From Burkholderiales bacterium UBA2459 (GTDB lineage: Bacteria > Pseudomonadota > Gammaproteobacteria > Burkholderiales > Burkholderiaceae_E): 6,823 nucleotides of DNA. The notes under the pieces are model-generated. The model had not been told where the DNA came from. It did not search any database and saw only the letters and a list, made by a program, of their open reading frames with translations. Shown here one piece after another: positions 5,852 to 6,823 of this stretch. Position numbers and translations under genes: made by a program. The stretch lies in the NCBI GenBank assembly GCA_002342365.1, contig DDPV01000044.1:105087-111909 (forward strand). Direction: 5' to 3'. How positions within the stretch are numbered: the first letter of the stretch is position 1; each line of letters opens with the position of its first letter.

Positions 5852-6726
5852 GTTGGTTTTCCTTCAGGTTGAGCATCTTTCAATCCCCACAGTGTCGCAC
5901 CGAGAATCAGTGTTGCACCAATCACCGTGAACACCCCAAGGGTTTCGCCGCCCAGAGCGAGAGCCGAAAACACTGCAAACAGCAACTCGGAGAGCATGAC
6001 GAGCGCAGTCAGGCGGGCGGCAAGTCGTGCGGCGCCATACTGCAAGGCCATGTTGGCCGCAGCAAAGGCGAGCGTGAGCAGCATCAAGGGCCAGAACCAA
6101 GTCAGTGACCATGCAGGCATTGGGTTCACCCATCCGAAGGGCTGTAAGGCCAGGGCAAGCCCCGCAGGCAAGCTCGCGCCGCCCAAAAACATGGCAAGCG
6201 CTCTGGATGCGGTTGGCGTTTCAGCGTATTTGCGCAGCAATAGATTGGTGAGCGCAAATGCCATGCCGCCGAATAAACCAAGCCAGTCGCCAAGCTGACT
6301 GGGCAATGGAAGGCCCATGCCTGGACGCCACAGCACCAAGGCTGCGCCGCTGATGGCCAAGAGAACCTGCAGCAGACCTTTTGCGCTGATCGTTTCCCCA
6401 AGGAGCCAACGCGCCCCGATCATGGACCACACCGGCATGAGGTAAAAAAGCAGAACCACCCGCACAACCTCGCCGACGGTCACACCCCAGTTAAAGCAAG
6501 CATTGGTGAGGCCCGATGCAAGCGTCAAGGCCCAAAGACCGGGCGATCGACAAAGATCGCCAAGCGCCCGTGGTCTGGCAGCAAGCAAGGCAAGCGCAGA
6601 CAGCGCGTACAGGCCACTGGTTGACCACAGTGCAGCCATGCCGAGCTGATCGAGATGGCGAAAGGGCAACCAGGATAAGCCCCAGACAAAGGCGTTGAAC
6701 AAGAGGGCAACGACTGCGCCTTGCAT
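5848..6726 (-). CDS. EamA/DMT-superfamily membrane transporter
   Basis: This 292-residue polytopic protein has about ten hydrophobic spans arranged as two homologous EamA halves (about 5-134 and 147-281), as usual for drug/metabolite transporters of the RhaT/YdcZ-like 10-TM type. Typical features are the N-terminal NAFVWGLSWLPFR, the helix 3-4 region with FNWGVTVGEVVRVVLLFYLMPVW (79-101), and the half-ending GE pairs at 110-111 and 260-261. Each GE pair is followed by a last helix and, at the C-terminus, a short polar tail (GLKDAQPEGKPT). The substrate cannot be told from sequence; DMT members export amino acids, metabolites or drugs. The ATG at 6724-6726 has AGGGA 5 nt upstream. It is the first gene of a two-gene unit with the peroxidase, sharing an ATGA overlap. 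There is no known functional tie to the oxidase genes. Confidence 0.92.
   Translation of the reverse strand: MQGAVVALLFNAFVWGLSWLPFRHLDQLGMAALWSTSGLYALSALALLAARPRALGDLCRSPGLWALTLASGLTNACFNWGVTVGEVVRVVLLFYLMPVWSMIGARWLLGETISAKGLLQVLLAISGAALVLWRPGMGLPLPSQLGDWLGLFGGMAFALTNLLLRKYAETPTASRALAMFLGGASLPAGLALALQPFGWVNPMPAWSLTWFWPLMLLTLAFAAANMALQYGAARLAARLTALVMLSELLFAVFSALALGGETLGVFTVIGATLILGATLWGLKDAQPEGKPT
5860..5864 (-). promoter_or_regulatory. Shine-Dalgarno for the glutathione peroxidase gene
   Basis: On the - strand AAGGA (complement of TCCTT 5860-5864) lies 8 nt before the peroxidase ATG and inside the 3' end of the transporter gene. It supports the start at 5851. Confidence 0.75.
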
Positions 6727-6731
6727 GAGAT

Positions 6732-6736
6732 TCCCT
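6732..6736 (-). promoter_or_regulatory. Shine-Dalgarno for the EamA transporter gene
   Basis: On the - strand AGGGA (complement of TCCCT 6732-6736) lies 5 nt before the ATG of the transporter gene, supporting that start. Confidence 0.6.
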
Positions 6737-6790
6737 ACCGGTGCCCAAAAAAGCCCACAGTGCCTGAGCGCCCTGATGTTGCCAGGTTTC

Positions 6791-6809
6791 GGGCCTGAGC
6801 TCTAGGCCC
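6791..6809. repeat. Small perfect hairpin near the right edge
   Basis: GGGCCT 6791-6796 pairs with AGGCCC 6804-6809 around a 7-nt loop that contains GAGCTC. The surrounding 6727-6823 has frequent stops on both strands and appears non-coding. It may terminate a gene lying beyond the right edge, but there is no adjoining T-run, so this is tentative. Confidence 0.35.
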
Positions 6810-6823
6810 CAAGTCCTAAGCCC

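Overview
The window is the assembly half of an aa3-type cytochrome c oxidase locus from a betaproteobacterium, most likely order Burkholderiales. I infer this from the gene order, the CoxC, CtaB and DUF2909 sequences, and a GC content that looks to be in the mid-50s percent. From memory, the same order (subunit III, DUF2909, SURF1, unnamed Sco-like protein, Cox15, Cox10, SCO) is found in Burkholderiales and at the Pseudomonas aeruginosa PA0105-PA0114 locus. I cannot name a genus.

Left part (1-1046): the 3' end of the subunit III gene runs off the left edge on the + strand. It converges on a small DUF2909 twin-transmembrane protein gene on the - strand. A 105-bp divergent intergenic region with short direct repeats then leads to SURF1.

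Middle part (1047-5354): five + strand genes read as one assembly operon: SURF1, an unnamed membrane-anchored Sco-like CX3C protein, heme A synthase (ctaA/cox15), heme O synthase (ctaB/cox10) and a SCO/SenC copper chaperone. The last four are packed with gaps of 0-7 bp. Together they supply the two cofactor routes of the oxidase. CtaB converts heme B to heme O and CtaA converts heme O to heme A. SURF1 aids heme A insertion into subunit I, and SCO handles CuA maturation of subunit II.

Right part (5351-6823): two - strand genes form a translationally coupled pair, an EamA/DMT-family 10-TM transporter followed by a two-cysteine glutathione peroxidase-type thiol peroxidase. The pair converges on the cox operon so tightly that both TAA stops share one TTAA. 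The final ~97 bp carry no gene that I can support.

No mobile element, CRISPR array, tRNA or rRNA is visible. Most of the window is a recognisable respiratory locus rather than a new system. The points worth a second look are the uncharacterised Sco-like protein lacking the usual copper-ligand His, the DUF2909 gene in reverse orientation, a 3 x 21-bp repeat at the SCO N-terminus that makes its start uncertain, and a 27-bp in-frame duplication in ctaA.
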